Part shown: positions 44,258 through 54,005 of the stretch, one piece after another
Position numbering within the stretch: position 1 is the stretch's first letter
Layout of the letters: each line of letters starts with the position of its first letter
Program-made: the position numbers and the translations under genes
NCBI GenBank assembly: GCA_027483605.1
Contig: JAIXUE010000022.1
Span: forward strand, 106,136-170,135
Reading direction: 5' to 3'
Length of the DNA stretch: 64,000 nucleotides
Origin: Cryomorphaceae bacterium
GTDB lineage: Bacteria > Bacteroidota > Bacteroidia > Flavobacteriales_D > Crocinitomicaceae
Notes under the pieces: model-generated
What the model was told of the DNA's origin: nothing
What the model saw: the letters and a program-made list of their open reading frames with translations, nothing else
Databases searched by the model: none

Positions 44258-45568
44258 TTAACGTAATACTTGAATTTTGGTTCGGGCAATTTGTTGGTTT
44301 TCTGTCTCGACTTCTAAGATAAAGATGCCATTTGGTAGGGCATCTAAACTGATTTTTTGATCCAGCGTAGGGTTGGTTTTCAATTGCATGAAGATTTTCC
44401 CATCAAAGCCGTAAATTTTAATGTTAGAAAGGGTCTCGCTCGCTTGTACATGGATATCGCCCTGTGTTGGGTTTGGATAAACTTTTATTCCAATTTCTGG
44501 TGAATAATCGCTTAAGTTATTCGTTGTGCAAATTTCATTGCTTGGCGCACCATCACAATAACTCGACGGGTAAAGCACTGCTTGCTCTTGCATTTCGTTA
44601 GCCGGGAGCAAGGTACTTTGGTTGCAGCCCATGACACCGATCAGAAAGTCGCGGACAAAGCGTTCGGTGCTGTCCATATAGGCGGCGTTGCCAAGATAAG
44701 GAACGTGCGGTGCATTGTTGAAGGTGTAGAATTGATTGCTCACCCCGATAGCGCAGGCTCTTTCGTGAATCATGCGGCTACCATCAAGGTACATTAGTGG
44801 TGTCCCGGGATTGACCAATCCGCGATTGTACTTTACAGTGGCATCATTGGTGCCATGTACAGAACAAAGCGGCACATCGCCGGCCTCAAGCCAGTTGTAT
44901 CTGGCTAAAGCACCACAGCCATTAATGACCGCGTGTACTTTTGTAGAATAGCCAGGATTACCGGAGTTGCCGTCGAGCCCACCCATGTTGGCTAACGCAC
45001 TTGCATTCATGTATTCACTTAATTCACAAGCATCATTGAGATAAGCCACGTGTAGCGCTGTGATCGCGCCAGCAGAACTTCCACCGATAAAAATATGGTT
45101 GGTATCGATTTTAAACTGATTGGTCGTTTGGGCATCTTTGTAGAAATAACGGATAGCCGCCTTGAGGTCCTGAACGGCCCGCACAACTGCTTTAATGGCA
45201 TTGGTAGAATCGAAAGGAAAGAAACCTAGGCGGTAACTAATGCTCGCACAGGCATAGCCTTTGAGTGCAAATCTTTCAGAGAGCGCCTTGACATCTGGGT
45301 CTGTTTTACTCCCGCCAATAAAACTTCCACCGTGTACCCAGATGATCAATGGGCGGGCTGCTAGCGTATCGTTAGCCGGCTCATAAAAATCTAATTTTAG
45401 AGTGGTGGTGTTGTTGGCCCAGTTGCTATTTTGTCCGTAGGTGAGGTTGCTAGTGAGGTTGAATTGTGAAAAAACGGCATCTGCATAGCGCCCATTTGAA
45501 CAAGGGTCTTGTGCAAAGGCGATGTTGAAGATCAGTCCAAAAAATAAGAGTAAATAGGCGTTTTTCAT
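44258..45568 (-). CDS. T9SS-sorted alpha/beta hydrolase (carboxylesterase/lipase-like)
   Basis: RPLIIWVHGGSFIGG, IFIGGSSAGAITALH (GxSxG), C-terminal KVYPNPTQGDIHVQ sorting domain. Confidence 0.85.
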   Translation of the reverse strand: MKNAYLLLFFGLIFNIAFAQDPCSNGRYADAVFSQFNLTSNLTYGQNSNWANNTTTLKLDFYEPANDTLAARPLIIWVHGGSFIGGSKTDPDVKALSERFALKGYACASISYRLGFFPFDSTNAIKAVVRAVQDLKAAIRYFYKDAQTTNQFKIDTNHIFIGGSSAGAITALHVAYLNDACELSEYMNASALANMGGLDGNSGNPGYSTKVHAVINGCGALARYNWLEAGDVPLCSVHGTNDATVKYNRGLVNPGTPLMYLDGSRMIHERACAIGVSNQFYTFNNAPHVPYLGNAAYMDSTERFVRDFLIGVMGCNQSTLLPANEMQEQAVLYPSSYCDGAPSNEICTTNNLSDYSPEIGIKVYPNPTQGDIHVQASETLSNIKIYGFDGKIFMQLKTNPTLDQKISLDALPNGIFILEVETENQQIARTKIQVLR

Positions 45569-45644
45569 AGGATAGGTTTGTACATAAAATTAAACTTTTT
45601 ATACAAATCCCACGAAAAATACTTACTTTGTCATAAACAATTTC

Positions 45645-46517
45645 ATGAAGTATATCTTTTTTATTGCTTTCATTTTCAGCATCCTATCAATAAGTGCACA
45701 AGATTTGCCAGCGTACAAAATCTACAATGCAAATGGAAAAGAAGTCACTTTCAAGTCAATGGTGAAATCGGCGAATGCTGCACAAACCGTGCTATTTGGT
45801 GAATTTCATGACAACCCAATAACACACTGGTTACAATTAGAATTGACCCAACAAATGTTTGCCGCCCATGGCAACAACTTGCAATTAGGTTTTGAGATGT
45901 TCGAACAAGACCAGCAAGGAATACTGAGTGCATATTTATCTGGAACCATTCCTTCGGAAAAGTTGAAGGACACCTTGAGGCTATGGCCCAACTATGCAAC
46001 AGACTATGCACCATTAGTTGAATTTGCGAAAGAAAAAGGCTTGAGTTGTGTGGCGTCCAATATCCAAAGAAAATATGCGAGTTTGTTGTTTAAAAAAGGA
46101 AGAGCAGCACTAGATACCTTACCTGAGGCCATTAAACAACAAATGACACCTTTGAATTTTGCATTTGACACAACGCTTTCGCAATACCAAGACATGAAAA
46201 AAATGGGCGCGCACATGGGGCCAGGAATGGGTTGGCGTATGGTAGAGGCCCAGGCCATCAAAGATGCAACAATGGCTCATTTTATACTGCATAATCCATG
46301 GCGCCAATCTAAAACGGTACATTTACATTTCAATGGCGCATATCATTCGGATTTTTACCAAGGGATCATGTGGTATTTAGCGCATGAAGTCGCTACTTTA
46401 AAGGTACTGACTATCAGTACGGTGAGTCAAGAAAACATCCAAAAATTGGAAAAAGAGCATTTGGGAAGGGCAGATTTTATCATTTGTGTGCCCAGCAACA
46501 TGACCGCTACACATTAG
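45645..46517 (+). CDS. ChaN-family (heme/iron uptake, Tiki-like) protein
   Basis: TVLFGEFHDNPITHWLQLELTQQM...LGFEMFEQDQQG...KTVHLHFNGAYHSDFYQGIMWYL. Confidence 0.85.
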   Translation: MKYIFFIAFIFSILSISAQDLPAYKIYNANGKEVTFKSMVKSANAAQTVLFGEFHDNPITHWLQLELTQQMFAAHGNNLQLGFEMFEQDQQGILSAYLSGTIPSEKLKDTLRLWPNYATDYAPLVEFAKEKGLSCVASNIQRKYASLLFKKGRAALDTLPEAIKQQMTPLNFAFDTTLSQYQDMKKMGAHMGPGMGWRMVEAQAIKDATMAHFILHNPWRQSKTVHLHFNGAYHSDFYQGIMWYLAHEVATLKVLTISTVSQENIQKLEKEHLGRADFIICVPSNMTATH

Positions 46518-46518
46518 G

Positions 46519-47589
46519 CTATTTGAGCGGGATACCTCTAGAGCTGACAGGTCCTGTTGCTTTGCTTTTTTCGAGGCTAAAAGTAAAAGTAGTACCAATG
46601 CCGATGTTGCTTGTGACTTGAATTTGCTGTCCGTGTGACTCAATGATGTGCTTGACGATTGCCAGTCCTAAGCCGGAGCCACCTTCGTTGCGGTTTCGAC
46701 TTTTTTCAACGCGATAAAAACGCTCAAAAAGTCGGGGTAAGTGTTGGGGTTCAATCCCAGCGCCATCGTCTCTGAACTCGATATTGTAGGTGTTGTCAAT
46801 TTGAACAACACTTACGGTTAACTGCCCACCTTCTTTTCCGTATGAAATGGCATTGCTCGACAGATTGAGCAAGACCTGCGAAAGTTTATTTCTATCTGCA
46901 TTGACATAGCAGTATGGGTCGGAAGCTTCCACACTGAGTCTGAAATGTTTTTCTCTGGCAATGAGTTCTAGTGTTTCATATGTTTCTTTGATCAGTTCTA
47001 GAAAGTCAAAGCTTCTGATATCTAGCGGAATGCGCTCAAGTTCTAATTTGGTGAGCTGATCGAGGTCCTCTAGAATATGCGTCATGCGCTCTGTAGATTT
47101 AGAAGCGCGCTCCAAAAATGTTTTCAGTACAGTTGGGTCTTCCATACCGCCATCTAGCAAGGAGTCTATGTAGCCTTGAATAGAAAAAACGGGCGTCTTG
47201 AGTTCATGGGCTAGGTTGCCTAAAAATTCTTTTCTAAATGCCGCTTGTTCTTTGAGCTTCTCAATTTCTTGGTTGCGTTTTTGTTTCCATTCTCTTACAT
47301 CTTGCTCTCCTTGTGCAACCAGCGCATCAATAGATTGGTCTTTGCGCTGCTCACTTTCTAAAGTTTGAATACTGCGGTAAATCAGGCTCATGCGGTATTG
47401 TAAAAAGCGCTTAATGATGTAGTAAAAGATGGTATAAGCAAAAATCCCGGAAACGAGCGGGATTAAAAAGAGCAGTGTATTGCTCAGCGTGACTAATTGT
47501 AAATGGACAAATAAGGTAAAGAGAAAGGTCAGCACATAGAATAAAATGCTGCCACTTAGGATCAAGAAACTGGGTCTAGCTTTTCTCAC
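46519..47589 (-). CDS. sensor histidine kinase (PhoR-like)
   Basis: EFLGNLAHELKTPVFSIQGYIDSL H-box; NKLSQVLLNLSSNAISY; DDGAGIEPQHLPRLFERFYRVEKSRNRNEGGSGLGLAIVKHIIESH. Confidence 0.93.
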   Translation of the reverse strand: MRKARPSFLILSGSILFYVLTFLFTLFVHLQLVTLSNTLLFLIPLVSGIFAYTIFYYIIKRFLQYRMSLIYRSIQTLESEQRKDQSIDALVAQGEQDVREWKQKRNQEIEKLKEQAAFRKEFLGNLAHELKTPVFSIQGYIDSLLDGGMEDPTVLKTFLERASKSTERMTHILEDLDQLTKLELERIPLDIRSFDFLELIKETYETLELIAREKHFRLSVEASDPYCYVNADRNKLSQVLLNLSSNAISYGKEGGQLTVSVVQIDNTYNIEFRDDGAGIEPQHLPRLFERFYRVEKSRNRNEGGSGLGLAIVKHIIESHGQQIQVTSNIGIGTTFTFSLEKSKATGPVSSRGIPLK

Positions 47590-48266
47590 TTGTCATTGAA
47601 GGTATATCCGACGCCTTTTATGGTACGAATATACGCATCTCCAAGCTTTTCACGCAATTTTCTAATGTGAACATCAATAGTGCGTTCGCCAACAATTGTG
47701 TCGTTACCCCACACAACGGCAAGTATTTGATCGCGGTTGAATACCTTTCCAGGTCTGCTTGCAAGTAGTTCAAGTAATTCAAATTCTTTCTTCGGAAGTT
47801 GTAATTCCTTACCAGCGAGTTCGACAACGTATCGATCGCGGTCAATGATAATATTTGAGGCCCCTTCAGCCCCCTCCTTGTTTTTGAGACGGCGCAAAAG
47901 TGATTCTATTTTGCTGATCAATAAGCGTGGCCTGATGGGTTTGTTGATGTAGTCGTCTGCACCAGCTTCAAAACCGGCAATTTGAGCGTAATCTTCTGTT
48001 CGTGCAGTCAAAAAAGCAATTACGGGTTGCACCATGTTCAGGTCTTTTCTGATGACTTGGCACGTTTCAATGCCATCCATTTTGGGCATCATGACATCCA
48101 GCAAAATAAGTGAAGGATTGATTTGTTGGACCAGTCGCAGTGCCTCTATGCCATTGTTGGCTGTAAATACTTTATAGCCTTCTTTGCGCACGTTGTACGA
48201 TAAAAACTCTAAGATATCTGGTTCGTCATCGACGATCAGTATGGTATGTCCTTTTGTGTTTTCCAT
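47586..48266 (-). CDS. response regulator transcription factor (OmpR/PhoB family)
   Basis: ILIVDDEPDILEFL, LLDVMMPKMDGIE, C-terminal winged helix RTIDVHIRKLREKLGDAYIRTIKGVGYTF. Start at Met 48266. Confidence 0.93.
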   Translation of the reverse strand: MENTKGHTILIVDDEPDILEFLSYNVRKEGYKVFTANNGIEALRLVQQINPSLILLDVMMPKMDGIETCQVIRKDLNMVQPVIAFLTARTEDYAQIAGFEAGADDYINKPIRPRLLISKIESLLRRLKNKEGAEGASNIIIDRDRYVVELAGKELQLPKKEFELLELLASRPGKVFNRDQILAVVWGNDTIVGERTIDVHIRKLREKLGDAYIRTIKGVGYTFNDK

Positions 48267-48277
48267 CGTTCGTAGTT

Positions 48278-48317
48278 TAAAAAAAAAAGAGGGGGCTATT
48301 GCAACCCCCTCTTGATT
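48278..48317 (-). terminator. Rho-independent terminator after the T9SS/PKD gene
   Basis: AAGAGGGGGTTGCAATAGCCCCCTCTTTTTTTTTT on the minus strand. Confidence 0.9.
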
Positions 48318-48326
48318 TGAATTCAA

Positions 48327-50873
48327 TTAGTGGCGAATCACAAGGCGTTTTGTGCCTACTAGCGTCGCGTTAATAAGTTGAATGGTATATGTTCCAGAGG
48401 CAAGCTCATTTACATTGACAGGTACTTGGACTGCACCAATCTCGTTGATTTGTTGTGTGTAAACCAAACGACCTGTTGCATCAAGGATATTCAAAACACC
48501 TGTAGAGTTGTTTTCAAAAGCTACAACCACTTGATCAGTTGCAGGGTTAGGGAATACTGCGCAATTCAAAGCAGTGGTTTCGTCTATCCCAACTTCAATA
48601 GAAATTTCAAATGTCACGGTACTTGAGCAGTTGCCGTTGATTGCAGTTAAGACAACAGTGTAAGCCCCATTCGCAGCATAAGCATGTGCAGGTGCAGTTG
48701 CTGAAGAGTTGGTAAAGTCACCAAAATCCCATGAGTAAGAAGAAGCACCCGTAGAGGTATTGGTAAAAGTTACAACGTTTCCTGCAGTAGTGAATGAGCC
48801 AGCAGCTGTTGGTGTTGCTGTAAATGTGATGTTGGTCGTTGCAGATTGTCCAACACCATTGCATGCATTTGCATTGGTTACAATAACATATACACTTGCG
48901 TTGTCGGTAACTTGGATGCTTTGAGAAGTCTCACCAGTAGACCACAAATAGGAATCAGCTGCAGATGACGTTACCGTTACGACATCACCAGAACACGCTT
49001 GTGTACTAGATGCACTGATAGTAGGCGTTGGAGCGTTAGATACGTTCACAGAAATTGGAGCAGAAGCGCTTGCACAACCATTGGCATCTGTCACAGTTAC
49101 AGAATAGTTTCCAGTAGTTGAGACGGTGATGCTTGAGGTAGTGGCATTCGTAGACCATGTATTGCCAGTTGTTGCGCTAGAAGTAAGGTCTACAGAACCA
49201 CCCGTACAGAAAGTAGTAGAGCCACTAGCCGTAATGGTAGGTGTTGCAGGAAGCGCATTGACAACAACAGTTATAGCAGCGCGCATACTTTCGTCGTTTC
49301 CAGCATTTGCTTGAGCTACATAGTACATGTAAGTTCCTGCAGTTGTGGTGCTAGGTACTGGCGCAGTAGTAGTAAAAGTTCCACCAATTGCTTGGGTATA
49401 CCAACGTAGAGTGTTACCGGTAAGGGCAGTTGCACTTAACGCAGTTGCAGTTGCTCCTTGGCAATAAGTAAAGTTATTGGTCGCAACAACTGGCGTTGCA
49501 ACAGAGTAGAATACAGGATTCATAAATGTAGCGCCAGCGGCAGCAACAGATCCTGCCGCCAGGCGTGCATCAGGAGTCACACCTAGGGCAGTGAATAAAT
49601 TCACCCAATTCACTTGAGACAATGAAGCGGTAGAGTCGTTCCCATCAACACCCCACCATGAGTTGTACCATGCAGTAGTTGCACCGCCTGAATTCAATAC
49701 GGTATTAGTGTTGTTTGCAGACCAAGATGGTTGCGCAAAATTAGTAAGAATGTTATTTACAAATACCATGGTGTCGCCATTCAAGTTGGCTACTACAGGG
49801 GCACCTTCAATGGAAAGACCTTTTTCCCATCCGGTAACTAAAGAATTAAGAACAGACACTGCAGAGTTTCTGCGCAAACGGAAAGCTTTTTCGAATTTTT
49901 CACCAGCAGGAAGGGCGATAGTACCGTTTCCTCTAGGACCAACCAATGTGACGTTAGAGAAAACAGGACGGGTTTTTGGTTGTGCTGCAGAACCTGTTGC
50001 ATCATTGTCACATTCAAAAGCGTTGGAGTCTCCCGGAGCATCCGAAATATCTTTGTCACGAATGGAGAGCGCAAATTGAACTTTACCGCGGTAACCGAAA
50101 TCGCAGTCGAAATCGTCATCCAAACCACGGTATGCGATGAGGTGCTTAGCATTTACTGTTCCACCAAACCACTCAAAAGAATCATCGCCTGAAAGTGTAA
50201 CTTGAACGTAGTCTACTATGGTTCCGCTTCCAACAGACCCAAATGTGATGCCGTTGATTTCTTTATTGGGTTCAAGTGCAATACCGGCAAATTCAATACG
50301 AACATAACGTAAAATACCTGAATTGTCATTGTCAAAATTACCACCAAACTGAGAGTCTGTGGTAGGTACAATACCTTCTATGAATGCAACTCCACCAGGC
50401 TGGTTATTTTTGGCTAAACCTAAAAGGACCAAACCACCCCAGTCCCCTTCGTTACGTGCGCCAACTGCTTCATTCGAAGTAAATACAATTGGATTGGTAG
50501 CCGTACCGTCAGCAATGATTTTGGCACCGCGGGTAATGATCAAAGTACCTTGAGTGAGTTTGTCACCGCGGATGATAGTTCCTGGTGCAATAGTAAGCGT
50601 TGCATTGTTTTTGACGTATACTTTGTTATTCAGCCTGACTACACCACTCCAAGTTGTATTGGTGGTGATGTCTGTAGATACAGTCGTAGTAGTTGCCGGA
50701 TAAACAGTTGTTTCCGGATCAAAATTTGCCCAACCTGAGGTCCAGTCAGTGGCAGGCGTGTTGTCGGTTACTGGAAACGCACCACGGTAAGTAGTCGGCG
50801 TCCAGAATGCATCCTGAGCCAAAGCAACGGAGCCAAGGCAGAGGGCAGTTAATAGGGTGTAAACTTTTTTCAT
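48327..50873 (-). CDS. T9SS-sorted surface protein with beta-helix-like N-terminal region, Ig-like/PKD repeats
   Basis: 848 aa: signal peptide, GTLIITRGAKIIADGTATNPIVFTS, PKD-like FTNTSTGASSYSWDFGDFTNSSATAPAHAY, C-terminal CAVFPNPATDQVVVAF...GTKRLVIRH. Confidence 0.85.
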   Translation of the reverse strand: MKKVYTLLTALCLGSVALAQDAFWTPTTYRGAFPVTDNTPATDWTSGWANFDPETTVYPATTTTVSTDITTNTTWSGVVRLNNKVYVKNNATLTIAPGTIIRGDKLTQGTLIITRGAKIIADGTATNPIVFTSNEAVGARNEGDWGGLVLLGLAKNNQPGGVAFIEGIVPTTDSQFGGNFDNDNSGILRYVRIEFAGIALEPNKEINGITFGSVGSGTIVDYVQVTLSGDDSFEWFGGTVNAKHLIAYRGLDDDFDCDFGYRGKVQFALSIRDKDISDAPGDSNAFECDNDATGSAAQPKTRPVFSNVTLVGPRGNGTIALPAGEKFEKAFRLRRNSAVSVLNSLVTGWEKGLSIEGAPVVANLNGDTMVFVNNILTNFAQPSWSANNTNTVLNSGGATTAWYNSWWGVDGNDSTASLSQVNWVNLFTALGVTPDARLAAGSVAAAGATFMNPVFYSVATPVVATNNFTYCQGATATALSATALTGNTLRWYTQAIGGTFTTTAPVPSTTTAGTYMYYVAQANAGNDESMRAAITVVVNALPATPTITASGSTTFCTGGSVDLTSSATTGNTWSTNATTSSITVSTTGNYSVTVTDANGCASASAPISVNVSNAPTPTISASSTQACSGDVVTVTSSAADSYLWSTGETSQSIQVTDNASVYVIVTNANACNGVGQSATTNITFTATPTAAGSFTTAGNVVTFTNTSTGASSYSWDFGDFTNSSATAPAHAYAANGAYTVVLTAINGNCSSTVTFEISIEVGIDETTALNCAVFPNPATDQVVVAFENNSTGVLNILDATGRLVYTQQINEIGAVQVPVNVNELASGTYTIQLINATLVGTKRLVIRH

Positions 50874-50993
50874 CTTTTTTAAATTTTAACTGTTACAAAG
50901 TTCTTGCGTTCTGAGTCGGGTCAAGTTACAGCTCCCTTAAGTTTGCTTTAAATATGTGTTAAGCATTTGGAACAATTCCTTAACATTGATAGC

Positions 50994-53843
50994 TTAGAAC
51001 TTGTATTTGAAATTCAAGGTAATGGTCTGGCCAAAAGTGATTTCTTGCCAAGCGCTGTCTACACCTTTGTCATAGCGCTTGTTTTTGTTGATGTCCTGAA
51101 AGAAAACCAAATCTTGTGCAAGTAAGTCAGCGCAATTCAGTTTAAGTTCGTATTTGTCATTCCAAGTTTTTCCGATTTGAAAATCCAGCACATGGCGGCC
51201 GTTCTCCCATACGCTGGGTTCTTGAATGTTTCCAGAGATAGCGATGCGTTGCCCCACATAGTTGTAAGAGAAATTAACAACTAGGTCTTTTTGACTCTCG
51301 TAAAAAAGGCCAACGTTCAAGATATAAGGTGATTGACCTTGGAGTGGTCTTGCTGAACCCGGATATTCTTCTAAACCAGCAATAGCGCTGAGGTCTGCAG
51401 CAGAACGGATTAAAGAGGCATTTGTATAAAAGGTAGTTCTAGAGAAAATTGAATTTGAATCTGATGGATTGACCCAGCCTAAATTCATGCGGTATTCAAG
51501 TTCAGCACCGTAGCTCCTTGCTTTGTCTATGTTATCGAAATAGAGCTCAGGTTGACCAGACGTTCCGGTGCGCAATAGTAATTCAATAGGATCGTCAAAA
51601 GTTTTATAAAAACCAGATACACTTATGATTTGACCTTTTCCTGGGAAATATTCCAAGCGGGTATCGTAGTTATTGATTGTTGCACGTTTGAGTGCCGGAT
51701 TACCCGATGCCAAGTTGTCATTGAGGAAGTTGTAGAAAGTAAATGGTGCGAGTTCCCGAAACTCCGGACGGCTCACTGTGCGTGCGGCACTTGCCCGCCA
51801 CTGAAAACGATTGGTAAATTTGTAGGTAAGGTTGAGAGATGGCAAGATGTCAAGAACTGTCGTATCTAGGTATTGATCTTCGTTTGAACCAAATTCAACG
51901 TAGTGAAACTTTTGTTGGTATGCTTCTGCACGCACACCAGTTACGACGCGGAGTTGACTAAATAATTTAGTGTCGATCATTACATACGCCGTGTTCAGCA
52001 AAGAGGAGGCGTCGTAGCTATCATCTACGTTTGTACCTTCTTCTAACTTGAAACCACCTTGGCCGTCGGCCATCAGACCGAGATTTTCGGCAGCAAAAAT
52101 TTGATCTTCGGGTAAAAGGACCAAACTGCTGTTAAAACTAGATGATCCAACAGGATCAAATTTAGAAAACCCAAGGTTTCGGGCAGCGAAGTCACGACCT
52201 CTGTACTGATGAAAGCCACCAAATTTGAGGTAATTTTTGGAGTCGTCTCCACCAACTTGCTTGCTGAAGTCGTAGCGGGCACTTGCGATGTTTTCAGTCA
52301 TGGTAGACCAAAACATATTACCCGCACCAAGGGTAGAAATGTCGTTGTTTTGCACAACAGCAAAATAAGGTAAGGTGGTATCTACTTGCTGATATACCAT
52401 GCGACGCAAAAATGGGATGTCGCGCTTGACATTGCTGTATCCTACTGTCCAATTGAATTTCCAATCGTCTTTGAAGTCATGCTTTGCTAGTAATTGCGTT
52501 GTGAGCAAGTTGTTTTGAGTATACCAAATGTTGGTAGAGCGCTCGTTGTACATAGATTCGATATCCATATCGCGTTTTCCTTGGCGAATGTTTACCTTGT
52601 CGTCAGAAGAAACCGAATAAAGTGTCTTGAGTTGTAGTTCTGTTTTTTTACCTAAGTCAAATTTCAAATTGAGCAAACCCGTATTGAGTATAGACTTTGT
52701 ATAGGCAGAGTCTTTGAGTTCATTTTTGGTAATCACGCCTGTGGTTTGTTCTTCAAATTCGCGGCGTGTGACTAAACTGAAATTATTTGCGTTACTGTAA
52801 GAATAAGCAAAAACGTAAGACAAACTCTTTTTGTCTTGGAGTTTGATTTTATTGCCTACACTATACTGAAGGCTGCCGTTTGGCAAAGCCGTACCGCGCG
52901 ATGTAGACCAATTTGAAGGAATCAGTTTAGCGTATTCCGCTTTTTGCTGTGCATTTAGCGCATTGAATTCAGCTGTACTCGGAAGCCCATCTGGAATGGC
53001 TCTGGCGTTGGTTCCAAAACCTAAAAGATCAGTAGCACCACCGTTGTAGGTTCTGAAATCTTTACCAGTGCTTATTGTGTTATATCCTACACCAATCTGA
53101 ATGCTTTGAAATTTTTCTGATCGAGGCTCAACCGTTTTGATATCGATGACGCCCCCTGCAAATTCACCAGGAAGTTCAGGCGTTGCACTTTTCATGATGA
53201 AAAGATTCTCGAGCATATTGGAAGGGAAAATATCAAACGAAAAGGCCTTGCGGTCGCTCTCAGTACTTGGCAGCGGTGCGCCGTTGATCAGCGCAAAATT
53301 GTAACGGTCAGAAAGACCGCGAACCACAACAAATTTGTTATCTTGAACACTAGCGCCACTGACGCGCTTAAATACCTGAGAAACGCGTGAGTCTGGTGTT
53401 TTGACAAACGTATTTTTGTTGATGCCGTCAACCACACCGGGTTGATTGATTTGCATTTTAGTGACTTCAAGATCACCTTTATTTTTATCGGATTTGCGCT
53501 CAATGCGCACATCGCCGGTAGTTTGAGATTTTCCTTTGAGTACTGCTTGGGTGCTTGTGGTTTGCCCTTCTGTTACAACAATATCTTCGGATTTAAAAGT
53601 TTCGAATCCAGGAGCTTTGATTTCTACAGTGTAGGTACCAGCAGCAAGCGCACTGAAAACAAAGGTGCCTTTTTCAAGGTCAATTGTGGCTTTACTGGCC
53701 AGTGATAAACGCACGGTAAATTCTTTGACGGGCTTGTTGTTGTCGTCGAGAACGGTTCCAGCAATGGCACCTGTTTGTGCCGAAGCAGAAGTTGAAAATA
53801 AGCAGATTAGTAAAGCGGTAAGGGCAAGAGAAAAATACTTCAT
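50994..53843 (-). CDS. TonB-dependent receptor with N-terminal carboxypeptidase-regulatory-like domain
   Basis: 949 aa: AGTVLDDNNKPVKEFTVRL...TYTVEIKAPGFETF, plug-like RVSGASVQDNKFVVVRGLSDRYNFALINGAPLPSTES, C-terminal aromatic FKYKF. Confidence 0.92.
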   Translation of the reverse strand: MKYFSLALTALLICLFSTSASAQTGAIAGTVLDDNNKPVKEFTVRLSLASKATIDLEKGTFVFSALAAGTYTVEIKAPGFETFKSEDIVVTEGQTTSTQAVLKGKSQTTGDVRIERKSDKNKGDLEVTKMQINQPGVVDGINKNTFVKTPDSRVSQVFKRVSGASVQDNKFVVVRGLSDRYNFALINGAPLPSTESDRKAFSFDIFPSNMLENLFIMKSATPELPGEFAGGVIDIKTVEPRSEKFQSIQIGVGYNTISTGKDFRTYNGGATDLLGFGTNARAIPDGLPSTAEFNALNAQQKAEYAKLIPSNWSTSRGTALPNGSLQYSVGNKIKLQDKKSLSYVFAYSYSNANNFSLVTRREFEEQTTGVITKNELKDSAYTKSILNTGLLNLKFDLGKKTELQLKTLYSVSSDDKVNIRQGKRDMDIESMYNERSTNIWYTQNNLLTTQLLAKHDFKDDWKFNWTVGYSNVKRDIPFLRRMVYQQVDTTLPYFAVVQNNDISTLGAGNMFWSTMTENIASARYDFSKQVGGDDSKNYLKFGGFHQYRGRDFAARNLGFSKFDPVGSSSFNSSLVLLPEDQIFAAENLGLMADGQGGFKLEEGTNVDDSYDASSLLNTAYVMIDTKLFSQLRVVTGVRAEAYQQKFHYVEFGSNEDQYLDTTVLDILPSLNLTYKFTNRFQWRASAARTVSRPEFRELAPFTFYNFLNDNLASGNPALKRATINNYDTRLEYFPGKGQIISVSGFYKTFDDPIELLLRTGTSGQPELYFDNIDKARSYGAELEYRMNLGWVNPSDSNSIFSRTTFYTNASLIRSAADLSAIAGLEEYPGSARPLQGQSPYILNVGLFYESQKDLVVNFSYNYVGQRIAISGNIQEPSVWENGRHVLDFQIGKTWNDKYELKLNCADLLAQDLVFFQDINKNKRYDKGVDSAWQEITFGQTITLNFKYKF

Positions 53844-53961
53844 TTGTTGTCTTTAAATTGTAATGCAAAGGTCAAGTTGTATCTTGACGCTTACATTAAT
53901 CAAAGATTAATAAAGCATTAATAAGCCGTTCATATTTGTTAACAATGACATAACATAGAAA

Positions 53962-53980
53962 GGGAGGCTTGTGGCCTCCC
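53962..53980 (-). terminator. probable terminator hairpin
   Basis: GGGAGGC-TTGTG-GCCTCCC, 19 nt, followed on the minus strand by TTTC; between the OmpA/TSP3 gene and the TonB-dependent receptor. Confidence 0.55.
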
Positions 53981-54005
53981 ATTACAAATCAATACATTAC
54001 ACTAC

